Source of the DNA: Lentimicrobiaceae bacterium
Lineage (GTDB): Bacteria > Bacteroidota > Bacteroidia > Bacteroidales > F082
Assembly (NCBI GenBank): GCA_015061335.1
Contig: SUWT01000004.1
Coordinates: 19,395 to 83,394 of the forward strand
Direction of reading: 5' to 3'
DNA: 64,000 bases
Made by a program: the position numbers and the translations under genes. The notes beneath the pieces were generated by a model. That model saw only the letters and a list, made by a program, of their open reading frames with translations. It did no database searches and was not told where the DNA came from. Below, one piece after another: positions 47,009 through 56,536 of the stretch. Each line of letters opens with the position of its first letter. The stretch's first letter is position 1.

Positions 47009-47782
47009 TTGAAAATGAAAATAAGATCTTATATTTTAATGATTCTTGTTGTCTTTCCGTTTCTTCTTGAGGCTCAGAAAGATATATCTAAATCATGTGT
47101 TAATACAGTGATGTTTCAGGCTACGTATGCATATCAATTTCCAGGTGCTGATACTAAAATACTTTATGGAGATTGCTCTAATATTGGTGCAGGTTTTTAC
47201 TATAAAACGACTAAGAACTGGTTGTTGAGCGCAAATGCCAATTTTATTTTTGGAGACAAATTAAATGCTTCTCGTGATGATATTCTTGGCATCATATTAG
47301 ATCATAATGGGGAATTCATCACCGGAGATGGTATATATGCCAGTTATGCTATGTTTCAAAGAGGGTATCATCTTCAGGCTAAAGTAGGAAAAGTGATTAG
47401 TGTTTTGGCTCCAAATCCTAATTGTGGTTTCTTTGTCAGCGGTGGTTTGGGTTATCTTCTCAACAGGGTCAGGACAGAGTTCTCTTCATACGCTTCACCA
47501 CCGCCAAATCTTGATGAGGACTATCGTTATGGTTATGATAGAATGCGCGGAGGATTTGCATATTCTGCAGAAGTGGGTTATTTATATATGAGTAACTCTC
47601 GCGTGCTCAATTTCTCATTGTCATTTGAGTTTACTCAGGCTCATACAAAACCTATGCGTCAATGGGATTTTAATTTGATGGCTCAGGATGTTAATACATA
47701 TCTAGACAGGTATTATGGAATACGTTTTGCAATATATATTCCAACGTATAAGAGAATGCCTAAAGAATATTACTACCATTAA
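47009..47782 (+). CDS. Hypothetical outer-membrane beta-barrel-like protein
   Basis: Signal peptide, alternating aromatic/Gly strands; next to kdtA. Confidence 0.65.
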   Translation: MKMKIRSYILMILVVFPFLLEAQKDISKSCVNTVMFQATYAYQFPGADTKILYGDCSNIGAGFYYKTTKNWLLSANANFIFGDKLNASRDDILGIILDHNGEFITGDGIYASYAMFQRGYHLQAKVGKVISVLAPNPNCGFFVSGGLGYLLNRVRTEFSSYASPPPNLDEDYRYGYDRMRGGFAYSAEVGYLYMSNSRVLNFSLSFEFTQAHTKPMRQWDFNLMAQDVNTYLDRYYGIRFAIYIPTYKRMPKEYYYH

Positions 47783-47787
47783 TTATT

Positions 47788-49014
47788 ATGCGTCTTCTAT
47801 ATTCCTTAGCTATCCGTTGTTTAAGCGGAATTTATGGTCTTGCAGCCTTGTTTGGACATGAAAAAGCCAGACTTTGGTGGAATGGGAGAAATAATCAGTG
47901 GGAAAAATTGAAATCTCCCGATACAAATGAAGAGTGGATATGGATGCATGTATCTTCTCTCGGTGAGTTTGAACAAGGTCTTCCTGTTATAGAAAGCCTG
48001 AAGAAAAATTTTCCTCAGCATAAACTTCTTCTTACTTTTTTCTCCCCATCAGGATATGAGATGAAAAAAGATTTTGAACTCGCCGATAAGGTCGCTTATT
48101 TGCCTTCAGATACAATGGTGAATGCAAAAAAACTTGTCACTAACTTCAAGATAAAGGCGGCATTCTTTGTATTATATGATTTTTGGTTTAATTATATGAA
48201 GGTGCTGAAAGACAATGACATCCCCTTGTTTTATGTTTCGGTGAACTTTCAAAAAAATCACTATTTCTTTAAATTTTATGCTTCATGGTTTAGAAAACAG
48301 TTGAAGAACGTTAAGCATTTTTTCGTTCAGAATGAAGATACTAAAAAATTACTTAATTCTATTGATGTTCACGATGTTACAATAACGGGAAACACTCGTT
48401 TTGATAGAGTTTTTGAAATAGCTAGACAATCGCAATCGTTTCCTGAGATAGAGAAATTTATTTCGGGAAGAAAGTGTATTATCGCAGGCAGTACATGGCC
48501 CTCTGATGAGAAGTTTGTCATACCTTTCCTGAAAAAAATACCAGAAGATTATTGTTTTATCATTGCGCCTCATGACATCTCTGAGTCTCATGTCAATCAG
48601 ATTATTAGTCAATTGGATGATTATCAGTTATATACTGACCTAGATGTTGAAAGACGTTGTAAGGTATTGGTTATAAATACAATAGGTATTTTAAAGAAGA
48701 TTTATAAGTACGCACGTTTTGTATATATTGGGGGAGGATTTTATACGGGTATTCACAATACTCAGGAGGCTTTGGTATTTGATTGTCCTGTCGTTATTGG
48801 TCCTAAATACAATAAATTTATGGAGGCTGTTGATCTGGTTAATGCCGGAGGTATGTTTAGCATAAATGATAATAATGATTATGAAGAGATTTTTAATAAA
48901 TTGATTTATGATGAATCATTTTATAAAAAAGCTTCTTCCATTTGCCATGATTATGTTCAGATTAGCGTTGGTGCTACTGAAAAGACCATGGATGTGTTAC
49001 GTCAGCTTATGTAA
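47788..49014 (+). CDS. kdtA: 3-deoxy-D-manno-octulosonic acid (Kdo) transferase
   Basis: MHVSSLGEFEQGLPVIESLKKNFPQHKLLLTFFSPSGYEMKKDF; AGSTWPSDEKFVIPFL; YIGGGFYTGIHNTQEALVF. Confidence 0.95.
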   Translation: MRLLYSLAIRCLSGIYGLAALFGHEKARLWWNGRNNQWEKLKSPDTNEEWIWMHVSSLGEFEQGLPVIESLKKNFPQHKLLLTFFSPSGYEMKKDFELADKVAYLPSDTMVNAKKLVTNFKIKAAFFVLYDFWFNYMKVLKDNDIPLFYVSVNFQKNHYFFKFYASWFRKQLKNVKHFFVQNEDTKKLLNSIDVHDVTITGNTRFDRVFEIARQSQSFPEIEKFISGRKCIIAGSTWPSDEKFVIPFLKKIPEDYCFIIAPHDISESHVNQIISQLDDYQLYTDLDVERRCKVLVINTIGILKKIYKYARFVYIGGGFYTGIHNTQEALVFDCPVVIGPKYNKFMEAVDLVNAGGMFSINDNNDYEEIFNKLIYDESFYKKASSICHDYVQISVGATEKTMDVLRQLM

Positions 49015-49015
49015 T

Positions 49016-52000
49016 TTATTTGTTGAAGATTTCTTTGATGACTTTCAATGCATCGGCGACATTTCTGATGTTTTCTATTGTTATCACATTCTTGGAATTG
49101 ATTTCTTTTACTTTGCATATACGAGGATGATCAGAGGCATATCTGATTATCTTGATGAATATGTCTGTTTGATAGTATTCTGATTCTTGATTAGATACGA
49201 GATGTCCTGTGAATATTTGGTTTTTTAGAATGATTTTCTCAAATCCCAGGTCTCTAGCCAGCCATCTTAGTCTGACGGTATTGATGAGGTCTTCTGTTTG
49301 AGCCGGTATTGTGCCGAAGCGGTCGGTGATGTTGTTGGTGAATCGTGTCAGACCTTCTTCTGTTTGAATATGATCTAGTTCAGTGTAGAGGCTGATACGT
49401 TCTGCTGATGAGTCAACATAATCGTTAGGAAGTAGTATTTCTAAATCGGATTCGAAAACACAGTCGCTGACGAATTTTTTTTCTTTGAGTTCGTTCTCGA
49501 AGATGTCTTTGAATTCTGTTTCTTTAAGTTCTGTTATTGCTTCGTCAAGTATTTTATGATATGTCTCAAAGCCTATGTCGTTGATGAATCCGCTTTGTTC
49601 AGCACCGAGTAGATTTCCTGCACCTCGTATGTCAAGATCGCGTAAGGCGATATTAAAACCGCTTCCTAAGTCGGAGAAGTCTTCCAGGGCTCTAAGTCTT
49701 TTCTGAGCCTCATCGGTCAGAGTAGATAGGGGAGGGGATAGCAGATAGCAGAATGCCTTTTTATTTGAACGACCTACACGTCCTCTCAACTGATGTAAGT
49801 CGCTGAGACCAAAGTTCTGCGCCTCATTAATTATTATTGTGTTTGCATTAGGAATGTCTAATCCCGATTCTATGATAGTAGTTGATAGTAGGACATCATA
49901 TTTCTCATCTATGAAATCTAACATGATCTGTTCAAGTTTAGCACCTTCCATCTGACCATGAGCCACGGCGACTTTCACTCCAGGCACACAGCTTGTTATC
50001 ATATCGCAAACATCTTGTATATTTTGAATTCTGTTATGCACAAAGAACACCTGACCATCTCTCGACAGTTCATATTGTATAGCATCGCGAATGATGTCGG
50101 GACTGAAAGAATGTAATTCAGTTTCAACAGGATATCTATTGGCAGGTGGGGTTTTTATGATACTCATATCACGTGCTCCCATCATGGAGAACTGTAGGGT
50201 TCTTGGAATAGGCGTCGCTGTTAGTGTGAGAGTGTCAACATTTGTTTGTAGTTGTTTGAGTTTCTCTTTTGCTGAGACGCCGAATTTTTGTTCCTCATCA
50301 ATGATGAGTAAACCCAAATCTTTGAAAACTACATTCTTACCTATGATACTATGAGTTCCTATGATAATATCAATATGTCCGTTTTTTAGCTCTTCAAGAG
50401 TTTTCTTCTGCTCTTTTGCAGTCTTGAAACGATTGATATAGTCAATATTGACGGGGAAACCTCTTAAGCGTTTGCAGAATGTTTGATAATGTTGAAGTGC
50501 TAGTACTGTTGTAGGCACTAAAACGGCGACTTGTTTTGAGTCGCAGACGGCTTTGAAAGCAGCTCGTATCGCGATTTCAGTCTTGCCAAAGCCGACATCA
50601 CCGCATATAAGTCTGTCCATAGGAGTCTCAGATTCCATATCGCGCTTTACATCAACAGTGGCTTTTAGCTGATCTACAGTGTCTTCATACATGAAAGAGG
50701 CTTCTAGTTCTGTTTGAAGATATGTATCAGGCATATATTGGAATCCTTTGCTGTTTTTACGTTCAGCATATAATTTGATAAGTTCGCGTGCAATGTCTTT
50801 AACTTTAGACTTGGTTTTTGCTTTCAGTTTGTTCCAAGCACTTGAGCCAAGTTTGCTTAATGTTGGCTGGCTGCCATCCTTACTTGAATATTTGGATATT
50901 CGGTGAAGAGAGTGGATGCTTACATACAGAAGGTCGCCATTCTGGTAAATAAGACGCATCGCCTCTTGCTGCCTGCCGTTGTTGTCGATGGTTTCTAAAC
51001 CATCGAAGCGTCCAATTCCATAGTTGATGTGGGTGACGTAATCTCCTGGTTTTAAATCATATAACTCCTTTATTGTGATTGCTTGGCTAGAAGCGAAACC
51101 TTCACGCAGTCGAAAACGATGATAACGTTCAAATATCTGATGATCGGTGTAGCAGCAGATCTTTAGATCTTTATCAATGAAACCAGCTTGAATAGAATGA
51201 TGAACTGGTGTGAAGTTACAATGATCTTCGTTAAGGTCTTGGATGTCGTTTAAAATACTCTGGATTCTCTCTAATTGTTTTTTGCTTTCAGAGAAGCAGA
51301 ATATATTATAACCGTTTGATTTATAATCGTTTATGTCTTTAAGTAAAAGGTTGAAGTTCTTGTTGAAAGCAGGTTGAGCGGAGATGTTAAAATCTACTGA
51401 CAATCTTTCCTTTGCATTAGAGAAATTGCCAAAACATATAGTTTTATAACTGATGAGCTGTGTCATTATCTCCTCTCCTTTGGAGAAAAGTATATCTGGT
51501 TGTTCGCATTTATCATCTTTTTCTTCGAAAGCGATGACGGCTTTCTCGTATTCGTTTTCTATTTTGTTTTGAAGTTCACTTTCTTCCTCAATCCATATAA
51601 GTGTATGATTTTTAATGTATTGAAGTATTGACTCTCTCTCGTATTCACTATTTCTGTCTTGAAGATTAGGAATTAAAATAATATCTTTATGTTTTTCTAT
51701 AGAAAGCTGATCGATAGGATTGAAGCTGCGTATAGAGTCAATTTCATCACCAAAAAACTCGATGCGATAAGGGTAGTCGTTAGAGAATGAGAATACATCA
51801 ACGATTCCGCCGCGAATTGCAAATTGTCCGGGTTCTACTACAAAATCGACATGCTCGAAGTTAAAGTTTACCAAAATATCAGTGAGCTTGTCTAATGAAA
51901 TGTTTTTGCCGACGCACAATTTCAAAGTATTAGAATGCATTATCTTACGAGTGATAACTTTCTCGCTGAGAGCTTCTGGGTAAGTGACGATAATGGTTTT

Positions 52001-52366
52001 ACGTTCACTAGAAGAGACTCGCTGTAGTACTTCTGTCCTGGACAAGATATAAGTGTTGTCGGTTTTTTCTGGTTCGTAAGGTCTTTTGTATGACGTAGGG
52101 AAAAATAAAACACGTTTTTTGCTGTAATCAAGGTCTTTTTCTTCAAAAATATTTTCTAAGTCATTATAAAAATATGCAGCATGTTCTTTATCATTGCAGA
52201 TTATAAAATGATGATTACCAATAGTTTCGCTGCATGCTGCCACGATATATGCCTTAGAGGAACCTATCAGACCTAAACATGAGATATGATTGTTCTTATC
52301 AAGTAATTCTTTGATTTTCTTGATATTATGGCAATTCTGATATTTTTTTTCTATATGTTCCCTCAC
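49016..52366 (-). CDS. mfd: Transcription-repair coupling factor
   Basis: GDVGFGKTEIAIRAAFKA, DEEQKFGV, LTLTATPIPRTLQFSMMGARDMSII, RGRVGRSNKKAFCYLL. Confidence 0.97.
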   Translation of the reverse strand: MREHIEKKYQNCHNIKKIKELLDKNNHISCLGLIGSSKAYIVAACSETIGNHHFIICNDKEHAAYFYNDLENIFEEKDLDYSKKRVLFFPTSYKRPYEPEKTDNTYILSRTEVLQRVSSSERKTIIVTYPEALSEKVITRKIMHSNTLKLCVGKNISLDKLTDILVNFNFEHVDFVVEPGQFAIRGGIVDVFSFSNDYPYRIEFFGDEIDSIRSFNPIDQLSIEKHKDIILIPNLQDRNSEYERESILQYIKNHTLIWIEEESELQNKIENEYEKAVIAFEEKDDKCEQPDILFSKGEEIMTQLISYKTICFGNFSNAKERLSVDFNISAQPAFNKNFNLLLKDINDYKSNGYNIFCFSESKKQLERIQSILNDIQDLNEDHCNFTPVHHSIQAGFIDKDLKICCYTDHQIFERYHRFRLREGFASSQAITIKELYDLKPGDYVTHINYGIGRFDGLETIDNNGRQQEAMRLIYQNGDLLYVSIHSLHRISKYSSKDGSQPTLSKLGSSAWNKLKAKTKSKVKDIARELIKLYAERKNSKGFQYMPDTYLQTELEASFMYEDTVDQLKATVDVKRDMESETPMDRLICGDVGFGKTEIAIRAAFKAVCDSKQVAVLVPTTVLALQHYQTFCKRLRGFPVNIDYINRFKTAKEQKKTLEELKNGHIDIIIGTHSIIGKNVVFKDLGLLIIDEEQKFGVSAKEKLKQLQTNVDTLTLTATPIPRTLQFSMMGARDMSIIKTPPANRYPVETELHSFSPDIIRDAIQYELSRDGQVFFVHNRIQNIQDVCDMITSCVPGVKVAVAHGQMEGAKLEQIMLDFIDEKYDVLLSTTIIESGLDIPNANTIIINEAQNFGLSDLHQLRGRVGRSNKKAFCYLLSPPLSTLTDEAQKRLRALEDFSDLGSGFNIALRDLDIRGAGNLLGAEQSGFINDIGFETYHKILDEAITELKETEFKDIFENELKEKKFVSDCVFESDLEILLPNDYVDSSAERISLYTELDHIQTEEGLTRFTNNITDRFGTIPAQTEDLINTVRLRWLARDLGFEKIILKNQIFTGHLVSNQESEYYQTDIFIKIIRYASDHPRICKVKEINSKNVITIENIRNVADALKVIKEIFNK

Positions 52367-52403
52367 TTTTTTCTAAATAAGTGTGCGAAATTACTCATTT
52401 TTT

Positions 52404-52411
52404 TATATTTG
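52404..52411 (+). promoter_or_regulatory. -7 box TATATTTG upstream of gph
   Basis: TAnnTTTG consensus 23 nt before ATG. Confidence 0.5.
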
Positions 52412-52434
52412 CAAATTAAAAAAAAAGATCAAAA

Positions 52435-53079
52435 ATGAAAAAAGTAATAATTTTCGACCTTGACGGTACTTTGCTTTATACCTTGGAAGATTTAATGAAT
52501 AGTGTGAATTATGCTTTGAACAAATATGCTTATCCGACGAGGACCATGGAAGAAATTTCATCGTTTGTAGGCAATGGGGTTAAACATCTTTTGAAACAGG
52601 CTCTTCCTCAAGGTGTTGAGGATAATGAATTTGAACAATGCTTTGATTGTTTTAAGGAGCATTACTCTGAACATTGTTGCGAGTTGACACATCCGTATGA
52701 AGGTGTTCTTGAAACTTTGAAGATATTGAAAGACAAGGGGCTGAAGATTGGTATTGTTTCAAATAAATTTCAATCAGCTGCAGAAGAAGTATGCGAATTT
52801 TATTTTAATGGTCTTTATGATATTGTGATGGGTGAGAGTGAGGAATGTCGTCGTAAGCCATCACCGGATGGAATCAATAAGATTTGTGAAAGATATGGTG
52901 TGGAGAAAGATGATGTTATCTTTTTTGGAGATTCTGAAGTTGATATAAAAACGGCGGAGAATGCATCTGTTTATTGTGTCTCGGTATTATGGGGCTTCCG
53001 CGATAGAGAATTCTTGACAGAAAATGGAGCGTCATTGTTTGTAAATAATCCTCTGGATATAGTGGATATGGTTGATTAA
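52435..53079 (+). CDS. HAD hydrolase, phosphoglycolate phosphatase-like
   Basis: FDLDGTLLYTLEDLMNSVN; FFGDSEVDIKTAENA. Confidence 0.92.
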   Translation: MKKVIIFDLDGTLLYTLEDLMNSVNYALNKYAYPTRTMEEISSFVGNGVKHLLKQALPQGVEDNEFEQCFDCFKEHYSEHCCELTHPYEGVLETLKILKDKGLKIGIVSNKFQSAAEEVCEFYFNGLYDIVMGESEECRRKPSPDGINKICERYGVEKDDVIFFGDSEVDIKTAENASVYCVSVLWGFRDREFLTENGASLFVNNPLDIVDMVD

Positions 53080-53089
53080 CAGGTCTTTG

Positions 53090-53117
53090 TGTTTGTTTGT
53101 TGTTTGTTGTTCAAAAC
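53090..53117. repeat. Short intergenic heptad array
   Basis: TGTTTGT TTGTTGT TTGTTGT TCAAAAC. Confidence 0.6.
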
Positions 53118-53161
53118 ACTTTTTATTTTTGATGTCATTATGAATGACTTAAAAAAATGCC

Positions 53162-53169
53162 TATATTTG
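53162..53169 (+). promoter_or_regulatory. -7 box TATATTTG upstream of PiT gene
   Basis: TAnnTTTG consensus. Confidence 0.5.
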
Positions 53170-53191
53170 CAACTTGATTAAATTAAATATT

Positions 53192-55414
53192 ATGGAGACG
53201 TTTCTTCCTATTGTGATTATTTTTATCTTTGTTTTAGCTGTTTTAGGTATTGTCGCTGGTGTTAGTAATGATGCCACGAATTTTATGTCGGCTGCTGTAG
53301 GTACTAAGTCGGCTTCATATAAAACGGTAACAATAATAGCTGCATTCGGTATTCTTTTGGGGTCGCTGATGAGTAATGGAATGATGGAGATAGCAAGGAA
53401 TGGTGTGTTTACGCCTCAGTATTTCTATGCTAATGAGATTATTTACATTTATTTAGCAGTGATGATAGCAAATCTGATACTATTGGATATCTTTAATACT
53501 TTAGGGTTGCCCACATCCACATCGGTATCCTTGGTTTTTGAGTTGTTGGGTGCTACTGTAGCTTTAGCGATGATAAAAATACATAATGGAGGTATTGATG
53601 TGGGTCTTTCTGAACTCATTAATGCGGATAAAGCTCTTACGATGGTGGTGGGTATTTTCTTGTCGGTGGCAATAGCATTCATATTTGGTATCATAGTTCA
53701 GTATATTACGCGTCTCATTTTTTCTTTTAATTATGAGAAGAATCTTAAATGGAAGATAGGAATTTTCAGCGGATTGGCAACGACAGCGTTGGTGTATTTC
53801 ATGCTTATCAAAGGTATGAAAGGAGCTGCATTTATCACAGCTGATATGCGTGCATGGATTGACACACACACTATGCAATTACTTTTAATTTGCTTTGCTT
53901 TCTTTAGTGTGCTGATGCAGATACTGTTTTTCCTGAAAGTCAATGTTTTGAAATTGGTAGTTCTCATAGGAACATTTGCTCTTGCCATGGCATTTGCCGG
54001 TAACGATTTGGTTAACTTCATCGGTGTTCCTCTTGCTGGTCTTGATACATATCTGGAGGTCAGAAATACCGGAGTGCCAATGGATGCTTTGTCAATGGGG
54101 TCTCTTAATACGATGTCGGCAGCAAATACCATATATCTTATCATAGCAGGTGTTGTTATGGCTGTTACATTAGTAACATCTAAGAAAGCGAGGATCGTTT
54201 TGCAGACATCACTTGATCTTTCTAAACAAAATGGTGGTAATGAGTCGTTTGGGTCATCTGCCATAGCTCGTAGTCTTGTGAGATTTACCAATAATATGGT
54301 AACAGCAATAGATAATATTTTGCCAGTGAAAATGAAGTCATGGATCTCAAAGCGTTTTGATAACAGAGAAATGATTTTGGAAGAAAATGCGGCTTTTGAT
54401 CTTATCAGAGGTTTGGTAAGTATAGTTCTTGCATCAATGCTTATTGCTCTTGGTACATCATTAAAATTGCCATTGTCAACAACATACGTGACATTCATGG
54501 TTACAATGGGTGCATCTTTGTCAGACCGAGCATGGTCAAGAGAAAGTGCGGTATATCGTGTTACTGGGATGTTCTCTGTTATCGGAGGTTGGTTCATCAC
54601 GGCGATAGTTGCATTTATTATTTGCTTCATTATTGCGATATTGTTTTACTATGGTGGAGTTGTCGCAATGCTTCTTATGATAGCTTTGGCTGTTTATATC
54701 ATAATCAAGAACAGAGCCAAATCACATAAGAACGAGGATTTGGATGAACTTTTTGATGTGGCGATGAATACAAATGACAAGAAACTTATCTATGATTCGT
54801 TCATTCAACATAATAAACAGAGTATCAATAAATTATCCCAAATTACAAAAGAAATATACGCTAATATCATAAATGCTTTTATTAAAGAAGATATCAAGAC
54901 TCTAAGAAAAGCCTCTAACGATTGTAGAGAAGCAAAGCAGGTTATGAAACAGCTTAAGAGGAAAGAGATTATGATGATGCGTCGTTTGGATGATAATTTT
55001 ATCAATAAAAACACATGGTTCCACCTTTCTTATAACAGCATTGAGCAAAATCTGTATTCATTAAGAAGAATATGTGATCCATGCAAAGAATATGTTGACA
55101 ATAGTTTTACGCCACTTGATAAGAAATATCTTCCTGAAGTGGAGCGTCTTAAAGAGAATGTCTTCTGGGCTATAGATGTTGTCAACAATATGATAGGTTC
55201 TGATGCCTACTCTGAAGCTGATATTATCACGGAAGAGATCAAACAGAGAGAGGATTTTGTCACAGATATGAGCCACGAGCAGATGAATAGAATCCAGAAT
55301 GACAAAGAGAATATTGATCTTGCCTTATTATACCTTAATATAATACAGGAATCATCGGAGATTATCACAGAGATGCGACATATCGTGAGAAGTGAAATGA
55401 AATTAAATGAATAG
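53192..55414 (+). CDS. Inorganic phosphate transporter (PiT) with C-terminal PhoU-like domain
   Basis: GIVAGVSNDATNFMSAAVGTKSASYKT, LGLPTSTSVSLVFELLGAT, LPLSTTYVTFMVTMGASLSDRAW; helical C-terminal extension. Start more likely ATG 53192 than TTG 53174. Confidence 0.94.
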   Translation: METFLPIVIIFIFVLAVLGIVAGVSNDATNFMSAAVGTKSASYKTVTIIAAFGILLGSLMSNGMMEIARNGVFTPQYFYANEIIYIYLAVMIANLILLDIFNTLGLPTSTSVSLVFELLGATVALAMIKIHNGGIDVGLSELINADKALTMVVGIFLSVAIAFIFGIIVQYITRLIFSFNYEKNLKWKIGIFSGLATTALVYFMLIKGMKGAAFITADMRAWIDTHTMQLLLICFAFFSVLMQILFFLKVNVLKLVVLIGTFALAMAFAGNDLVNFIGVPLAGLDTYLEVRNTGVPMDALSMGSLNTMSAANTIYLIIAGVVMAVTLVTSKKARIVLQTSLDLSKQNGGNESFGSSAIARSLVRFTNNMVTAIDNILPVKMKSWISKRFDNREMILEENAAFDLIRGLVSIVLASMLIALGTSLKLPLSTTYVTFMVTMGASLSDRAWSRESAVYRVTGMFSVIGGWFITAIVAFIICFIIAILFYYGGVVAMLLMIALAVYIIIKNRAKSHKNEDLDELFDVAMNTNDKKLIYDSFIQHNKQSINKLSQITKEIYANIINAFIKEDIKTLRKASNDCREAKQVMKQLKRKEIMMMRRLDDNFINKNTWFHLSYNSIEQNLYSLRRICDPCKEYVDNSFTPLDKKYLPEVERLKENVFWAIDVVNNMIGSDAYSEADIITEEIKQREDFVTDMSHEQMNRIQNDKENIDLALLYLNIIQESSEIITEMRHIVRSEMKLNE

Positions 55415-55419
55415 TTTTT

Positions 55420-56520
55420 ATGAGAAGAGTTAGTATTTTGTTCATAGTTGTTGTTTATGCATTAATGATGCATTCTTCGGCTGCTTTTTCACAAGAGAAT
55501 AAATTTGGGGTTAATACCATGAGATTGGAGGCTCGTGCTGATTTTGATTATTTCAATACAGAAGGTAATCTTACATTGCCGGGATCGACATCAGGTTTTG
55601 ATGGAAAATATCTCAACTTTGAGCTTAAAGGAGAATTCCTGGAGAAGTTTTCTTATCGTTATCGTCAAAGATTAAATATAGCTAATTCATTAGGTTCCAA
55701 AACATTCTATCAAGGAACAGATTGGTTGGCTCTTACATACAATGCCACCAAGAATTTCTCTATTACAACAGGAAAATTATGTATAGGAATTGGTGGCTGG
55801 GAATATGATCTTCCACCTATCGACGTTTATTATGCCTCATTGTTTTGGGAGAATATTAACTGTTATGATATTGGTGCTCAGTTAAATTTCATGACAAATG
55901 ATCAAAATCATACAATTAGTTTTCAGATTACAAATTCACCTTTTGCTATGGGAGCTTTTGAAGGAATGTATGCCTATAATTTGATGTGGTTTGGTAAAAT
56001 GGGTATTTTTAGGACATCATATTCAATTAATATGATAGAACAAAGGAAAGGTCAGTATATCAATTATATAGCTTTAGGCAATGGTTTTGATTTCGGAAGA
56101 TTTAATTGTTATTTTGATTTTATGAACAGAGGATTTTTTGGAGAGGATGACTTTCTCTTAGGTGATTTTACCCTTATTGGAGAGGTGAAATATACTTTTA
56201 CTGATAAGTTAAAAGCCTTTGTAAAGGGCGGTTATGATGTTAATGAAAACGTGCCGGTTTCTGTTGAGCACATGCTTGTTCCTGAAAAGTTCGATTATAC
56301 GGTCATGCCTGGAAAAGCCTATACTTTCTGTGGATTAGGTATTGAGGCTTTCCCATATAAGGGTAATCAGGATATTCGTCTTCATGCATTTGCAATGCTA
56401 AGTTCCATGTCGGAAGATTCGATAGAAGTTATTGATAATGTTCCTGCAATCGTCAATAATGCGGAATTACGATTTCAATTTAATGTAGGTCTTACATGGA
56501 GAGTTAATTTTGTCAAATAA
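55420..56520 (+). CDS. Outer-membrane porin, phosphate-selective porin-like
   Basis: Signal peptide, FDGKYLNFELKGEFLEKFSYRYRQRL, TDWLALTYNATKNFSITTGKLCIGIGGWEYD; 5 bp after PiT gene. Confidence 0.75.
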   Translation: MRRVSILFIVVVYALMMHSSAAFSQENKFGVNTMRLEARADFDYFNTEGNLTLPGSTSGFDGKYLNFELKGEFLEKFSYRYRQRLNIANSLGSKTFYQGTDWLALTYNATKNFSITTGKLCIGIGGWEYDLPPIDVYYASLFWENINCYDIGAQLNFMTNDQNHTISFQITNSPFAMGAFEGMYAYNLMWFGKMGIFRTSYSINMIEQRKGQYINYIALGNGFDFGRFNCYFDFMNRGFFGEDDFLLGDFTLIGEVKYTFTDKLKAFVKGGYDVNENVPVSVEHMLVPEKFDYTVMPGKAYTFCGLGIEAFPYKGNQDIRLHAFAMLSSMSEDSIEVIDNVPAIVNNAELRFQFNVGLTWRVNFVK

Positions 56521-56536
56521 TTAAAACAAAAAAGAT

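Noticed and set aside
53731-54630. 299-aa minus-strand ORF
   Set aside because: Entirely antisense to the conserved PiT transporter; mirror of transmembrane codon usage, no recognisable domain.
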